A stretch of DNA of 5,229 bases from Holophagaceae bacterium UBA706 (GTDB lineage: Bacteria; Acidobacteriota; Holophagae; Holophagales; Holophagaceae). A program made the translations under genes and the position numbers. The notes beneath the pieces were generated by a model. That model did no database searches. It worked only from the letters and a program-made list of their open reading frames with translations, and was not told the origin of the DNA. Position 1 is the stretch's first letter, and every line of letters starts with the position of its first letter. Positions 5,220-5,229 of this stretch are shown here, piece by piece. The stretch lies in NCBI GenBank assembly GCA_002298155.1, contig DBME01000047.1:1-5229 (forward strand), read 5' to 3'.

Positions 5220-5229
5220 ATGGGCATCG
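5220..5229 (+). CDS. Start of first integron cassette gene (3' end outside window)
   Basis: ATG GGC ATC (Met-Gly-Ile) begins 12 bases after the predicted recombination point, behind a near-perfect Shine-Dalgarno. Cassette genes typically start this close to the R box. Only three codons are visible, so nothing can be said of its function. Confidence 0.5.

Larger units (their letters stand above)
3981..5229. mobile_element. Integron platform (intI, leader, attI, start of cassette array), right end outside window
   Basis: An IntI gene, a leader of about 200 bases, an attI-like core and the first bases of a cassette gene appear in the canonical order and orientation. No transposase, sul1/qacE-type 3' segment or other class 1 mobile-integron part is visible. 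The integrase is not one of the clinical classes as far as I can tell from its sequence. A sedentary chromosomal integron is therefore most likely. The left limit is set at the intI stop; no boundary repeat is visible there. Confidence 0.8.

Noticed and set aside
4781..5227. Minus-strand frame (148 codons) covering the intI 5' end, leader and attI
   Set aside because: It overlaps the integrase out of frame and would run through attI; no recognisable domain.
1..5229. tRNA or rRNA genes, CRISPR arrays, insertion sequences
   Set aside because: No regularly spaced direct repeats, no tRNA-like conserved arms and no transposase or terminal inverted repeats noticed on reading.

Overview
The window is GC-rich with densely packed genes. 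It looks like a chromosomal segment from a free-living, environmental high-GC bacterium that has acquired, or natively carries, a chromosomal integron at its right end. The gene set (hybrid sensor kinase, a divergent YchF-type P-loop protein, a PmtA-like methyltransferase, a DCC/DUF2071 pair, an integron integrase) would fit Acidobacteriota (Holophaga/Geothrix-like) or a deltaproteobacterial-type lineage. That placement is inference from protein flavour only; nothing in the window fixes the taxon.

Left part (1-1852, + strand). The window opens inside a hybrid histidine kinase, of which only the end of the ATPase domain and a complete C-terminal receiver domain are visible. A perfect TATAAT hexamer lies in the following gap. 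Next comes a 350-residue YchF/OBG-family P-loop NTPase with a C-terminal TGS domain, whose switch regions differ from canonical YchF.

Middle (1883-3936). Convergent to the YchF-like gene is a minus-strand class I SAM-dependent methyltransferase of the phospholipid N-methyltransferase (PmtA-like) type, with an unusual non-conserved N-terminal extension. A roughly 200-base, comparatively AT-rich divergent intergenic region follows. It leads into a two-gene, ATGA-overlapped operon: a DCC-family (DUF393) thiol-disulfide oxidoreductase-like protein and a DUF2071 (YqjF-like) protein.

Right part (3981-5229). A minus-strand tyrosine recombinase is recognisably an integron integrase (IntI). It has the IntI-specific insert and all catalytic residues at the spacing known for IntI1. 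Upstream of its start is a leader of about 200 bases with a perfect 15-base interrupted palindrome, a hairpin followed by T residues, and an attI-like core. The core reads CTAA-7 bases-TTAG, ending in GTTAGGA, with the same spacing I recall for class 1 attI1. Thirteen bases after the start of the core R box, an ATG with a strong ribosome binding site begins what is probably the first cassette gene, and the window ends there. The integrase and cassettes are therefore in the classical divergent layout, and the cassette array should lie immediately to the right. This integron platform is the most interesting element; no attC site is visible inside the window.
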